Of a stretch of DNA of 64,000 nt, positions 1-11,144 are shown piece after piece. The stretch is from JBGTSJ01 sp041940305 (GTDB lineage Bacteria; Planctomycetota; Planctomycetia; Planctomycetales; Planctomycetaceae). The notes beneath the pieces were generated by a model that saw only the letters and a list, made by a program, of their open reading frames with translations, made no database searches and was not told the DNA's origin. Numbering within the stretch: position 1 is the stretch's first letter; every line of letters begins with the position of its first letter. The stretch spans positions 11,963-75,962 of the forward strand of contig JBGTSJ010000026.1 in assembly GCA_041940305.1 (NCBI GenBank), in the 5' to 3' direction. The position numbers and the translations under genes were made by a program.

Positions 1-981
1 TGCCGCAACGATCGGCGGCTGCTGCTGACGCTCGATCCGTTCCGCGTCGGCGCGGAAGCGGCGCAGCTGGTCGAGACCCGTCGCATAGCAGGTCGTGTGC
101 CTCACGCGCAGGGCCTGCATCGCGAACTCTTCCGCCTCGTCGTACGACTGCCGCTGGGCGGCGGCGACCGCCAGGTTGAACAGCGCCGCGTCATTCTCGG
201 GCGCAGCGTCCAGCACCGCCTGCCATACCTGCTCCGCTTCGCTCCAGCGTCCGCGCCGTGCCAGGCGCACCCCCCGGCGAATGCGGAAGCCCGTCCATTC
301 GTACCAGTCCCCGTCCGCCAGTTCGACCTGCTCCTGCATCGACTGGGGCCGCAGCACCGCAATGAAGTCGTCGAGGCACTCTGCCGTCAGTGACTGCAGG
401 ACTTCGTTATCCTCGGGAACCCGGCACTTGGGAGTCACGCCCCACTCCTTGTGCCGCTTGACGGTCCGCGCGGCGAGCACGTCCCCGCTGCAGACGTCCA
501 CCAGCTCCAGTTCGATCTTCACCACCGCCTCGCGCACCTTCAGTTCTCCCGGCGTGGCGGACGGAATTGCATCCTCCGGCTCAGTGGGACGATCGCCCTC
601 CAGCGTCCCCAGCAGGGAATGGCTCGGCAACTGGTCCGAGCAGCCGTATTCCAGCACGCGGCCGGCGATGATCGCGTCCGCGTCTTCTGGTCGGCAGAGC
701 GTGTAGCGCGGTTCACTCCGGTTCGACGTCTCTCCGCCCGCCGTCCGCACGCCGAACTGGAAACCGGCGGATTCCGCCGCTTCATCCCCGTCGAGCCGCT
801 CCCGCAACGCGACGGCAATTTCCGCCGCGTGATCTCCCTCAATCTCCGCAATGGCAATGCGGCTGACGTGGGGAGCATCCAGTTCGGCCGGCTTCCAGTA
901 ACGCACCGTCGCCGTCTGCGCACAGCCGCTCAGGCCAATGCACAGCAGCCAGACAACGTAAAGCAGGCGGGGGTGAGGCAT
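1..981 (-). CDS. Lipoprotein with TPR-like C-terminus, cut by window edge
   Basis: The - strand frame is open from ATG at 981 to base 1 (327 codons) and runs off the left edge, so the C-terminus is missing. The first 20 residues are a lipoprotein signal peptide ending in a Leu-Ser-Gly-Cys lipobox, with Cys20 as the lipidation site. A middle part of alternating hydrophobic residues (about 30-200) is followed near residues 235-290 by helical sequence that reads like one or two TPR repeats (RRGRWSEAEQVWQAVL, then NDAALFNLAVAAAQ). It is probably envelope-anchored. A long + strand frame over the same bases is a shadow. The function is unknown; exported lipoprotein is firm, TPR is moderate. Confidence 0.75.
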   Translation of the reverse strand, partial: MPHPRLLYVVWLLCIGLSGCAQTATVRYWKPAELDAPHVSRIAIAEIEGDHAAEIAVALRERLDGDEAAESAGFQFGVRTAGGETSNRSEPRYTLCRPEDADAIIAGRVLEYGCSDQLPSHSLLGTLEGDRPTEPEDAIPSATPGELKVREAVVKIELELVDVCSGDVLAARTVKRHKEWGVTPKCRVPEDNEVLQSLTAECLDDFIAVLRPQSMQEQVELADGDWYEWTGFRIRRGVRLARRGRWSEAEQVWQAVLDAAPENDAALFNLAVAAAQRQSYDEAEEFAMQALRVRHTTCYATGLDQLRRFRADAERIERQQQPPIVAA

Positions 982-1100
982 TCCGTTGCGGTACCCGGAT
1001 CGCGGCCGGCCCAGTCAGCAGAGGCAAACGGCAGGCGATCAAACAGGGAGCTGAATCAGCAGAAGGGGCGCGCCTTATACGTCATCCATCGGCCCGCCAC

Positions 1101-1122
1101 AATCCGGCTCCCCAGCCGGATT
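1101..1122 (-). terminator. Intergenic hairpin after the nitrilase-family gene
   Basis: Two perfect 9-bp arms (AATCCGGCT and AGCCGGATT) enclose a CCCC loop about 50 bp past the stop of the nitrilase-family gene. No T-run follows, so it may be an RNA-stabilising hairpin or a repeat rather than an intrinsic terminator. Confidence 0.35.
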
Positions 1123-1167
1123 CTCCCCGTCGGCACAGTTCTCAACGGCCCGCAGTCGCCCGCTTCA

Positions 1168-2154
1168 TCACGTCCCGGAGGACTGCGGAGGCTGGGCCAG
1201 CCTCCAGCCGGGCTGCGTCAGCGGGGGAGTGGACGACGGCTCAGTAAGCTTGCCGTACAGTTCCGGACGACGGGCCCGCAGATAACGCCGTCCCGGCGCG
1301 ACCGCGAGCTTTTCCGGCGTGCACACTCCGATGGCGAAGTCATCACCAAGCCGGCTGCATTCGGCCAGCACCTCCCCGAAAGGGTCGAGGACCATCGCGT
1401 TGCCGTTGCGGACCTGGCCGTAGTCCATGCCGATCGGATTCGTGAACACGGCATACACGCCGTTCTCATACGCGCGGGCCGGGAGCCACCGCATCAGCCA
1501 GCCGCGTCCCTTGGGACCGTTGAGTTCCATCCGCAGCGGCGCCGGGTCAACGTCGCGCCGCCGCCATAACTCGGGATCGACCAGTCCCCTCCCCGGCATG
1601 TCGGACGGCAGGCAGCCCGTCACGTGCGGCATGAACACAATCTCCGCCCCATGCAGGGCCGTGATTCGCACATTCTCGGGGAGGTTGTTGTCGTAGCAGA
1701 TCAGGACGCCGCACCTCCAGCCGCGGAGATCGAATACGGTGTACTCGTCGCCCGACGTCAGCGCCGGGTTCACGAATGCATGCAGCTTGCGATGCCGCGC
1801 GACGAGTCGATCGCCGTCGACGCAGACGTACGTGTTGTACACCCGGTCTCCGTCGCGCTCGAAAAGTCCGGCGAGGATCGCCGCCCCCGTTTCGGAGGAC
1901 AGGCGCATCAGTGCCTGCGTGCCGGGTCCGCCGGGGACCGGTTCGGCAAGCTCCAGCAGGGCCGGCTTCGAGAAGGGTTGCACGAACGAGTACGCCGGAA
2001 TGCAGCACTCGTGAAAGCTCACGACCTCCGCCCCGTTCCGGACGGCGGCGTCGGCCAGCGAGCGCATGCGGTCGAGGTTGTACGCGGTGTCGCCGTCCCG
2101 GTGCTCGAACTGGCAGGCGGCGATGCGCAGCGGTCGGTCCGGCATGAGCTTCAC
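1168..2154 (-). CDS. Carbon-nitrogen hydrolase (nitrilase superfamily)
   Basis: The 328-aa protein has the nitrilase-fold catalytic triad: Glu49 in SFHECC, Lys123 in RHRKLHAF and Cys153 in VLICYDNNLPE, in the usual order and spacing. The family hydrolyses amide or nitrile C-N bonds in the cytoplasm; the substrate cannot be read from sequence, though aliphatic amidase or N-carbamoyl amidohydrolase types look similar. An in-frame ATG three codons downstream (2145) is an equally good start. It lies upstream of the edge lipoprotein on the same strand, about 190 bp away, and downstream of a ferredoxin gene, which could be co-transcribed. Confidence 0.85.
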   Translation of the reverse strand: MKLMPDRPLRIAACQFEHRDGDTAYNLDRMRSLADAAVRNGAEVVSFHECCIPAYSFVQPFSKPALLELAEPVPGGPGTQALMRLSSETGAAILAGLFERDGDRVYNTYVCVDGDRLVARHRKLHAFVNPALTSGDEYTVFDLRGWRCGVLICYDNNLPENVRITALHGAEIVFMPHVTGCLPSDMPGRGLVDPELWRRRDVDPAPLRMELNGPKGRGWLMRWLPARAYENGVYAVFTNPIGMDYGQVRNGNAMVLDPFGEVLAECSRLGDDFAIGVCTPEKLAVAPGRRYLRARRPELYGKLTEPSSTPPLTQPGWRLAQPPQSSGT

Positions 2155-2188
2155 CTGCCCGCTTTGGCCGCGACGTCAGCCGCGGCCG

Positions 2189-2551
2189 TCAGTTCCAGAA
2201 CTTCTCTTCGCCGTGCCAGTTCATCGAAGGATGCGTCACCACGTCGCAGTCTCCCTGTACGCGCGTCTGACAGGAGAGACGCAGCTTCTTTTCGTTCCCC
2301 AGTCGGGCGAAGAAGGTGAGCGGGCCCAGCCACAGTCGCAGCCGCTCCAGCAGTCCCGGACGGCTGACGTTCTCCTCACCCTTGGTGATGTGCACCTGGC
2401 AGCTGGCGCACTGTCCCAGCCCGTAGCAGTTGAGGTAGCGGTGTACGCCGGAATACAGCTCGACGCCGTTCTGCAGCGCCGCTTTGCGGAGGTTGGCCCC
2501 CTCGGGCACCTCGATGGTCTTCTTCTCGTTGACGAACGTGACCTTGGGCAT
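2189..2551 (-). CDS. 2Fe-2S plant-type ferredoxin
   Basis: This 120-aa electron-transfer protein uses the start MPKVTFVNE. Cys42, Cys48 and Cys51 form the C-X5-C-X2-C loop (CYGLGQCASC) and Cys94 in LSCQT is the fourth [2Fe-2S] ligand, as in plant-type and adrenodoxin-like ferredoxins. An insertion between the third and fourth Cys (about residues 62-85) holds a hydrophobic, Leu-rich stretch. The next gene upstream is a di-iron fatty acid hydroxylase 42 bp away, which suggests this ferredoxin could supply its electrons; that link is inference. An upstream ATG at 2569 would add six residues. Confidence 0.85.
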   Translation of the reverse strand: MPKVTFVNEKKTIEVPEGANLRKAALQNGVELYSGVHRYLNCYGLGQCASCQVHITKGEENVSRPGLLERLRLWLGPLTFFARLGNEKKLRLSCQTRVQGDCDVVTHPSMNWHGEEKFWN

Positions 2552-2593
2552 TGTCGTTCGCGGCTGCAATCGGCAGGGACAGCGGGGTAGAAA

Positions 2594-3550
2594 TCAGCGA
2601 CGAGGACGGGCCGGATGATACGGCCCGCCACCGCCGTTTTCCACCACGGACTCCCCCTTTCCGGCGTTCGGGAATGCGTCCCCGCGGAAATCCCCCGCCC
2701 CCTCCCGGCCGGATCCGGCGTCCCTGACCGTCCGGATAAAGGGCATCAGCAGGATGCGGTGCAGGGGCGACGTCCGGTGTTCGTCCCGCAATTCGTTCAG
2801 GCCGATCGTCATCTCCTCGTGACCGGCCGCCGGCTGAGCACGATACGTCCCGCAGATCCAGTCCCACCACGGAAGATTGAACCCGAAGTTGCTGTTCGTC
2901 TCCTCTCGAATCACCGAGTGATGCACGCGATGCATGTCGGGCGTGACGACCAGCCGCCGCAGCACGCGATCCACCCCCGGCGGCATGCGGACATTCGCAT
3001 GATTGAACATCGACGTGGCGTTCAGCAGCGCCTCAAACGTCACGACGCACCACGGCGACGGTCCCAGCATCAGCACGACACCCATCTTGATGCCCATCGA
3101 CAGCAGGATCTCCACCGAATGGAAGCGGACGCCCGTGGTGGCGTCGATGTCCAGGTCCGCATGATGCACCCGGTGCAGCCGCCAGAACAGCGGGACCGAG
3201 TGGAACATCACGTGCTGCAGATAAATCGCAAAGTCGAGGGCGAGCAGGCCGATCGCGAACTCGACGGCGGCCGGCCACGCCACGACGTTCAGCACGCCCC
3301 ATTCCCGCCGCGCGGCGATCTCGGCCAGCAGGACGGCCGTCAGGGGCAGCAGCAGCCGCACGGCGGCCGTATTCAGGGCGACGAGCGACAGGTTGCTCAC
3401 CCAGCGCACCCCCCGCCGCGCCCTCCAGTGACGCCGCGGCGCCAGATATTCCCACAACATCATTAACAGCAGCACGGCGAAAAAGGTGGTCAGCCGAACC
3501 GCCGTTTCGCGCGCCGTCCCGCCGAGGTCCCCGTTGAGCGCGAGCGTCAA
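2594..3550 (-). CDS. Fatty acid hydroxylase / sterol desaturase family membrane protein
   Basis: The 318-aa integral membrane protein carries the histidine clusters of the di-iron hydroxylase superfamily: HVMFH, HRVHH and a second HRVHH in the second half. Four or so hydrophobic helices precede and separate these boxes. Members hydroxylate or desaturate lipid chains or sterols using O2 and electrons from a redox partner; the adjacent ferredoxin is a plausible donor. The last 50 residues are Gly/Arg-rich and low in complexity. It starts only a few bases from the rhodanese stop, so an operon is likely. Confidence 0.85.
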   Translation of the reverse strand: MTLALNGDLGGTARETAVRLTTFFAVLLLMMLWEYLAPRRHWRARRGVRWVSNLSLVALNTAAVRLLLPLTAVLLAEIAARREWGVLNVVAWPAAVEFAIGLLALDFAIYLQHVMFHSVPLFWRLHRVHHADLDIDATTGVRFHSVEILLSMGIKMGVVLMLGPSPWCVVTFEALLNATSMFNHANVRMPPGVDRVLRRLVVTPDMHRVHHSVIREETNSNFGFNLPWWDWICGTYRAQPAAGHEEMTIGLNELRDEHRTSPLHRILLMPFIRTVRDAGSGREGAGDFRGDAFPNAGKGESVVENGGGGPYHPARPRR

Positions 3551-3553
3551 CGC

Positions 3554-3958
3554 TCACTCCTCTGCCTTGCGGAACCCGAATTCAATCAGCTCCGCATATC
3601 CGGGCTTGAGGGCGCGCACATCGGAGTACGTCTTCTCCAGAATCTCCGCCGCAGAGACGGAGCGCCGTCCCGAACGGCAATAGGTATACAGCACTTTGCC
3701 TTCCGGCAGCCGCGCCGCCAGTTCCTCTTTCGACAATCCGTCCTTAAGCGCACTGAGCGGCAGGAAAATCGCCCCCTCCACGTGTCCGGCGTCCCATTCC
3801 TCCTGTTCGCGCACGTCCACCAGCACGGCGTCGCCAGCGTCCACCTTCTCCTGGACCGTCTTAAGAGCGTCCTTGGTCTGCTCGGCCGCCGGCAGCGACG
3901 CGACGGCCGAAAGGCAGAGCACGATTAGAGCGAAAGGGCGTATCCGGACAGGCATCAT
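3554..3958 (-). CDS. Secreted rhodanese-domain protein
   Basis: The 134-aa protein has an N-terminal signal peptide (about residues 1-25, ending near PAAEQ) followed by one rhodanese domain. The active-site loop CRSGRRS has catalytic Cys94, and the motif DVREQEEWDAGHVEGA is typical of single-domain rhodaneses that handle persulfide sulfur. An in-frame ATG one codon later (3955) is possible. The open frame continues far upstream, antisense to ubiA, without coding character, so the start was placed at the signal peptide. It is followed directly by the hydroxylase gene. Confidence 0.85.
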   Translation of the reverse strand: MMPVRIRPFALIVLCLSAVASLPAAEQTKDALKTVQEKVDAGDAVLVDVREQEEWDAGHVEGAIFLPLSALKDGLSKEELAARLPEGKVLYTYCRSGRRSVSAAEILEKTYSDVRALKPGYAELIEFGFRKAEE

Positions 3959-4153
3959 TGCGGCCTTTAACAGGTAAGGAGTTTCTGAAGTGTAGCGCGC
4001 CGGGTGAGGTCCGTAAATCCGCGGAACTTCCGGTGATCGCAATGTCTCCCCGGGTTCGACGCCCGCCTTTCCCGAATGGCAGGTGAAATCGGCCATCGGA
4101 CGACGGTAAACTCTCCAGCCTGCAACGACGGCCGCACTCACTCTCCTCCCGCA

Positions 4154-5020
4154 ATGCGCACGCGTCTGACTCACTTCCTGGGACTGGTCCGCTTCAGCCA
4201 TACGGTGTTTGCGCTCCCGTTCGCGCTGTTTGCGGCCGCGCTGGCGTGGCGGGAGACCGAATTCCGCTGGCGCGACCTGCTGGGGATTCTGCTCTGCATG
4301 GTCTTTGCCCGGACGGCGGCGATGGCCTTCAATCGTCTCGTCGACCGCCGGATCGACGCCGCCAATCCGCGCACAGCCGGACGACACCTGCCGGCCGGGA
4401 TCCTGTCGGTTCGCGCCGTCTGGACACTGACGGCCCTGTGCATCCTGGGCTTCGTCGCCTCCACGCTCCTGTTCCTTCCGAACCGCTGGCCGGTCTACCT
4501 CTCGCTCCCGGTGCTGGCGTTCCTGTTCGGCTACTCGTACGCCAAGCGCTGGACCGCATGGTGCCACTACTGGCTCGCCGCAGCACTGATGCTCTCGCCG
4601 ATCGCCGTCTGGATCGCCCTCACCGGCACCCTCGCGTGGCCTCCGCTGCTGCTGGCGGCCGTCATCCTGTTTTGGGTGGGAGGATTCGACATCATCTACG
4701 CCTGCCAGGACGTGGAATTCGACCGGCAACAGGGGCTGTACAGCCTGCCCGCACGCTGGGGCGTGCCCTTCGCACTCCGCGTCGCCTTCCTCAGCCATCT
4801 GCTGACGATCGCAGGATTGCTGGCCCTCTGGTGGGTGGCCGCACTCGGACCCGTGTTTCTCATCGGCTGCGGCCTGGTCGCGCTGCTGTTGCTCTATGAG
4901 CATCGCCTGGTGCGTCCCGACGATCTGGCGCGGGTCAATCTCGCGTTCTTCAACGTGAACGCCGTGATCAGCATCGGCCTGTTGATCGTCGGGCTGATCG
5001 ACCTCTGGCTTGGGCGATGA
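4154..5020 (+). CDS. UbiA-family prenyltransferase (quinone biosynthesis type)
   Basis: The 288-aa polytopic membrane protein has both Asp-rich motifs of UbiA enzymes: NRLVDRRID near residue 60 and DIIYACQDVEFDRQ near residue 180, which bind prenyl diphosphate through Mg2+. Eight or nine hydrophobic helices are visible. It would prenylate an aromatic acid for quinone synthesis; in bacteria lacking the classical route the homolog serves the futalosine pathway, but the sequence cannot separate ubiA from mqnP. ATG at 4154 gives a normal UbiA N-terminus (LGLVRFSHTVFALPFAL); the open frame begins earlier at 4076. Confidence 0.85.
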   Translation: MRTRLTHFLGLVRFSHTVFALPFALFAAALAWRETEFRWRDLLGILLCMVFARTAAMAFNRLVDRRIDAANPRTAGRHLPAGILSVRAVWTLTALCILGFVASTLLFLPNRWPVYLSLPVLAFLFGYSYAKRWTAWCHYWLAAALMLSPIAVWIALTGTLAWPPLLLAAVILFWVGGFDIIYACQDVEFDRQQGLYSLPARWGVPFALRVAFLSHLLTIAGLLALWWVAALGPVFLIGCGLVALLLLYEHRLVRPDDLARVNLAFFNVNAVISIGLLIVGLIDLWLGR

Positions 5021-5034
5021 ACGGATGAGTTCTC

Positions 5035-5071
5035 CGCAGAAACCCGGTTTCTTTAGGAAACCGGGTTTCTC
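5035..5071. repeat. Palindromic repeat family E, copy 1
   Basis: Perfect 13-bp arms (GAAACCCGGTTTC at 5039-5051, reverse complement at 5057-5069) with a 5-nt loop lie between the convergent ubiA and trpC genes. It could terminate both transcripts. A diverged copy with the same outer bases (CGCAGAAACC and CTTCTC) lies at 61656-61693, so it is a dispersed element as well. Confidence 0.7.
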
Positions 5072-5081
5072 GCAAGTCTCG

Positions 5082-5873
5082 TTATGAGTCGTTCTGCCCC
5101 AGCAGCTCCCGCACTTTTGCGCCGACGTCCGGTGATCGCATGAGCGTTTCGCCGACCAGCATGGCCTGCACCCCGGCATCCAGCAGGCGCTCCACGTCGC
5201 TGCGGCAATGAATCCCGCTCTCACTGACGAACAGCACGTCATCCGGCACGCGTCCCCGCAGACTCACGCCGTGCGCCAGGTCCGTCGTCATCGTCTTCAG
5301 GTTGCGGTTATTGACCCCCACGATCTGCGGATCCAGACTCAGCACGCGGTCGAGATTGTCCGGCTCATAAATCTCAATCAGCGTCTGCAATCCCAGCGAC
5401 CGGGCCTCCGCATGCAGGGACGCCAGCGATTCCTGCGGCAGGCATTCCGCGATCAGCAGCACGCAGTCCGCGCCCGCGGCGCGCGCCTCCAGTAGTTGAT
5501 AGCGATCCAGGATGAAGTCCTTGCGCAACACCGGAACATCCACGGCCGCACGCACCCGGCGCAGATCGTCCAGCGAACCTTGAAAGAACTCCCGATCGGT
5601 GAGCACGCTGATGCACGCCGCGCCCGCCGCGGCGTACGCACGCGCGAGGGACGGGGGATCGAAGTCCGGGCGGATCAATCCCGCCGACGGAGAGGCGCGT
5701 TTGACCTCGGCGATCAGCGCGATCGGTTCCTGCCGGCGGAGTGCTGCGGCAAAGTCCCGAACCGGCGCCGCTCCGGACAGTGCCGCCTCCAGGGTCGACG
5801 CCGGTCGATCGGCCTTGGCCGCGGCAATCTCCCCCAGCTTATGCGCGACGATACGGTCAAGAATGTTATTCAT
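5082..5873 (-). CDS. trpC: Indole-3-glycerol-phosphate synthase
   Basis: The 263-aa TIM-barrel enzyme closes the indole ring from carboxyphenylamino-deoxyribulose phosphate in tryptophan synthesis. Diagnostic pieces are EVKRASPSAG, VLRKDFI, VGVNNRNL and SESGI, which include the catalytic Lys and Glu residues. Starts at 5873 (MNNILDRIV) and 5885 (MPAAMNN) are both possible; the open frame reaches 5978 but lacks family similarity there. Stand-alone trpC with no other trp gene nearby is common in this phylum. It lies downstream of ftsK on the same strand. Confidence 0.95.
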   Translation of the reverse strand: MNNILDRIVAHKLGEIAAAKADRPASTLEAALSGAAPVRDFAAALRRQEPIALIAEVKRASPSAGLIRPDFDPPSLARAYAAAGAACISVLTDREFFQGSLDDLRRVRAAVDVPVLRKDFILDRYQLLEARAAGADCVLLIAECLPQESLASLHAEARSLGLQTLIEIYEPDNLDRVLSLDPQIVGVNNRNLKTMTTDLAHGVSLRGRVPDDVLFVSESGIHCRSDVERLLDAGVQAMLVGETLMRSPDVGAKVRELLGQNDS

Positions 5874-6038
5874 TGCAGCCGGCATGGGATAACGTGGAGC
5901 CCCCTCGGCACGATATCGCCTGCCCCGACAGCGCGAAAGGGCGGCAGAGACGGCCCGACGCTGAATCTCTGCCGTCACAACTCGGCAGCATGTGCGGTAT
6001 CGTCCCCAGATCGGGCCATCGACACCCGGCGTCGCGGG

Positions 6039-8366
<2,328 letters not shown>

Positions 8367-8830
8367 GGCGCCGCAGGCGCGCACCGCGAGCGCAGGGCCG
8401 CGGCGGGCCGTTTTGCAACAGCATTGGATACGGGGTTCTGCCGTCCAACGTCATGCCTGGCAGGATGTCATCACGGGCCTCCGCCGTCTCATGGCGGAAA
8501 AGGCCCACACCATGAACGTACCACATGCTTCGCGGCGTGCTGCTGAAAGGCAACGCGCGGTGCGGCGTTTTCGCACCAAGGCCTTCGAGTCGCTCCGATC
8601 GTGACGAATGGCGAAACACCGATGCGTGGAGCCGCGCAGTTGTGCGGATTGTATCGGAGGCGGAACGACCGCTCAGCAGGGGAGAGAGCCTCGCTCAGTA
8701 CGCCGCTGCAGGCATCGACAGGCACCGGCGCCATCTGCATTCCCGTTGTGATTCTGCTATCGTGGGCACGCATCGGGCGGCCGAGGCCAGCTCGGCGATA
8801 CCTCCGCACACATCAGCGAGACCAGAGCTC
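8367..8830. other. Intergenic region between divergent ftsK and Coa1-like genes
   Basis: About 460 bp between divergently transcribed genes. Short open frames here overlap one another on both strands and none shows protein-like composition or a ribosome site. Promoters for both flanking genes must lie here, but no clear -35/-10 pair was identified. Confidence 0.4.
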
Positions 8831-9601
8831 ATGAGTTATGCCGATGAGTCCTTCTCCCCACGCGCCCGGGAGCCGGAAAAGTCCAGCAGCACCTGCCTCA
8901 TCCTCGGCCTGATTTTCGGTGGCGTTGGGGCGTTCGTGCTGCTGTGCGGCGGGTGTTGCGTCGGCGTGGTCTTTTTTGGGCTCGACCAGATCGGGGGGGA
9001 GATCGAGCAGGACCTCGCCGACAACCCTGTCATCCAGGAGCACATCGGAGACATCCAGACGTTTGAAATGAACAAATGGGAGTCGATCCAGCACGCCGAC
9101 GAGGACGTGTACGTGTTCCGAGTGTCCGGACCAAAAGGCTCAGGGACCGTCGAGGCCGAGTGCCTCGATAACGATGCCGGCATCTATGAAGTCTGGTCCG
9201 GCGAGCTGCGAATGGACTCGGGTGAAGTCTACGACCTGTTCCCCGACGGCGATCGCTGGGAGACCGAAGGTTTCTCGTCCGACGACTTCGACATGGGGGA
9301 CGACATCTTCGACTTCGGGTCGGAGGACTTCGCCAGGCAGGTGCAGACGGCGGTGGAGAAAAATCCTGTGTTCATCGAGCACATCGGCGACGTCACCGGG
9401 TTCACGTACGATCTGGACATGTCGATGGAAGAAGCCGGGGCGGACACGTACGTCTTTCACGTGACGGGGACTGGCGGTAGTGCAACGCTGCGGGCGGAGT
9501 GCATCACCGTCGATTCGGATACGGAGAAAGTCGAGTCTGGCGAACTGGTGATGGACTCGGGGGAGAGATACCAGTTGTACCCCGACAATCCTTTGCCGTA
9601 A
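8831..9601 (+). CDS. Membrane protein with tandem Coa1-like domains
   Basis: The 256-aa protein has a short polar N-terminus, one membrane helix rich in Gly and Cys (about residues 22-50), then two related domains. Both open with NP-hydrophobic-x-EHIGD (NPVIQEHIGDIQTF and NPVFIEHIGDVTGF) and end with SGEL-x-MDSGE-x-Y. The pattern fits the cytochrome oxidase complex assembly protein 1 (Coa1/Tim21-like) family, usually a single domain behind a membrane helix, so a tandem copy is unusual. Acidic linkers separate the copies. Whether it assists oxidase assembly is not shown by the neighbours, ftsK and hisC. The ATG at 8831 directly precedes the membrane helix. Confidence 0.6.
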   Translation: MSYADESFSPRAREPEKSSSTCLILGLIFGGVGAFVLLCGGCCVGVVFFGLDQIGGEIEQDLADNPVIQEHIGDIQTFEMNKWESIQHADEDVYVFRVSGPKGSGTVEAECLDNDAGIYEVWSGELRMDSGEVYDLFPDGDRWETEGFSSDDFDMGDDIFDFGSEDFARQVQTAVEKNPVFIEHIGDVTGFTYDLDMSMEEAGADTYVFHVTGTGGSATLRAECITVDSDTEKVESGELVMDSGERYQLYPDNPLP

Positions 9602-9722
9602 TCGTTAACGATCGCGCCTTTCGGTCAGGATGAACCCCAGAGTACACGGAGGGCGCGGAGAAAAGGCTCTGCCTTCTCCGCGTACTCTGCGGTTCTCTGC
9701 TTGAACCTGACACTGTGTTGAC

Positions 9723-10868
9723 GTGTCCAATCCCTACGCCGACTCCCCGTCCGCCAGCGCTCTCGTTATTCCTGACTCACCACGCATGTCGCTCTTTCGT
9801 CCCGACGTCGACCGGCTGACGGCCTACACCCCCGGCGAACAGCCTCAGGACGCGGGCTGGACCAAGCTCAATACCAACGAGAATCCGTATCCCCCTTCCC
9901 CGCGCGTACTCGAGGCGATCGAGGTCACCGCACGCTCTCGGCTGCGCCTCTATCCCGACCCGCTGGGGACATCTTTCCGCAAGACGGCGGCCGCACTGTT
10001 CGGACTCGATCCCGACTGGATCCTGCCGGCCAATGGCAGCGACGAAAACCTGACGCTCCTGCTGCGGGCGTTCGTCGACCCGGGCGAACTGGTCACGTCG
10101 CCCTATCCGAGTTACGTCCTGTACGACACGCTGGCGGCGATCCAGGGCGCCCGCTACGAACCGTTACGGCTGCACCGGGACTGGTCCTGGGACTCTGAAC
10201 ACACGCAGCCGCTCATCGCGCAGAGCAAGCTGGTGTTCGTGCCAAACCCCAACTCCCCCTCCGGCAACCGTTGGGACGAAGAAACGATCCTAAGCCTCGT
10301 TCCTCCGCGCGGCGTCCTCGTGCTGGACGAAGCCTACGGGGACTTCGCGGACCAGCCGCACGGGATGGAGCTGCTGCAAACGGAAGCCGGCCGGCGAATG
10401 GTCGTGACGCGGTCGTTCAGCAAGTCCTACAGCCTGGCGGGCCTGCGGATGGGGTTCGCCGTCGCCCATCCGGACCTGATCGCCGGCATGCGGAAGATCA
10501 AGGACAGCTACAATTGCGATGCGCTGGCGCTGGCCGGAGCCGAGGCGGCCCTGCGGGATCAGGAGTGGATGCAGCAGAACCGCGCGAAGATCATCGCGAC
10601 GCGGACCCGGCTGACCACCGCCATGCGCGAGCTGGGATTCAACGTCGTGGACAGCCAGGCGAACTTTGTCTGGTCCACGCATCCGTCCGGAGAGCACCGG
10701 CGGATTTACGAGCAGCTCAAAGAGCGCCGAATCCTCGTGCGGTACATGGTCTTCCCCGGTCCGGACGGAAAACGGGAAGGCCCCGAGTGCATCGAAGGCC
10801 TGCGCATCACCGTCGGCACAGACGGCGAGATCGATACATTCCTCTCGGCCCTTCCCGCAATCCTGTGA
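9723..10868 (+). CDS. hisC: Histidinol-phosphate aminotransferase
   Basis: The 381-aa fold-type I PLP enzyme converts imidazole-acetol phosphate to histidinol phosphate in histidine synthesis. The PLP lysine is in SFSKSYSLAGLRMGF, and the N-terminal LNTNENPYPPSP and NPNSPSG motifs are typical of HisC. GTG at 9723 begins the frame; ATG at 9786 (MSLFRPDVDRLTAY) gives the more usual family start and may be the true one. It lies 276 bp upstream of hisB on the same strand; the gap is CT-rich, without a gene. Confidence 0.9.
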   Translation: MSNPYADSPSASALVIPDSPRMSLFRPDVDRLTAYTPGEQPQDAGWTKLNTNENPYPPSPRVLEAIEVTARSRLRLYPDPLGTSFRKTAAALFGLDPDWILPANGSDENLTLLLRAFVDPGELVTSPYPSYVLYDTLAAIQGARYEPLRLHRDWSWDSEHTQPLIAQSKLVFVPNPNSPSGNRWDEETILSLVPPRGVLVLDEAYGDFADQPHGMELLQTEAGRRMVVTRSFSKSYSLAGLRMGFAVAHPDLIAGMRKIKDSYNCDALALAGAEAALRDQEWMQQNRAKIIATRTRLTTAMRELGFNVVDSQANFVWSTHPSGEHRRIYEQLKERRILVRYMVFPGPDGKREGPECIEGLRITVGTDGEIDTFLSALPAIL

Positions 10869-11144
10869 TCGGCGCGGGTCCGCCAAACTGGCGACTCTGC
10901 AAGGATTGAACTGAACAGAGCAAAGACCACAAGATCCAACTCGGCGAATCGGCCACAGCACCCTGCCGATTCCCCCATCTCAGTCAAAGCAGGGGGTAAA
11001 CTCATTTGCAGAAACGTCTCTGACTAACACCCCTCCGTTCCCTTCGCGACCTTCTGTAACCCCCTTCGTCCCGTTGCTGTCCACCGCTCACTGCGGCTCC
11101 CCTTACTGACCTCGGTTCCCTCCGTTACCTCCTGTTCATCCCGC

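Noticed and set aside
451..1569. Long + strand open frame over the lipoprotein and nitrilase region
   Set aside because: It is antisense to two well-supported - strand genes and its translation is Arg/Pro/Gln-rich with no family signal.
3959..5242. N-terminal extension of the rhodanese frame
   Set aside because: The extension is antisense to ubiA, low in complexity and precedes a clear signal peptide start at 3958.
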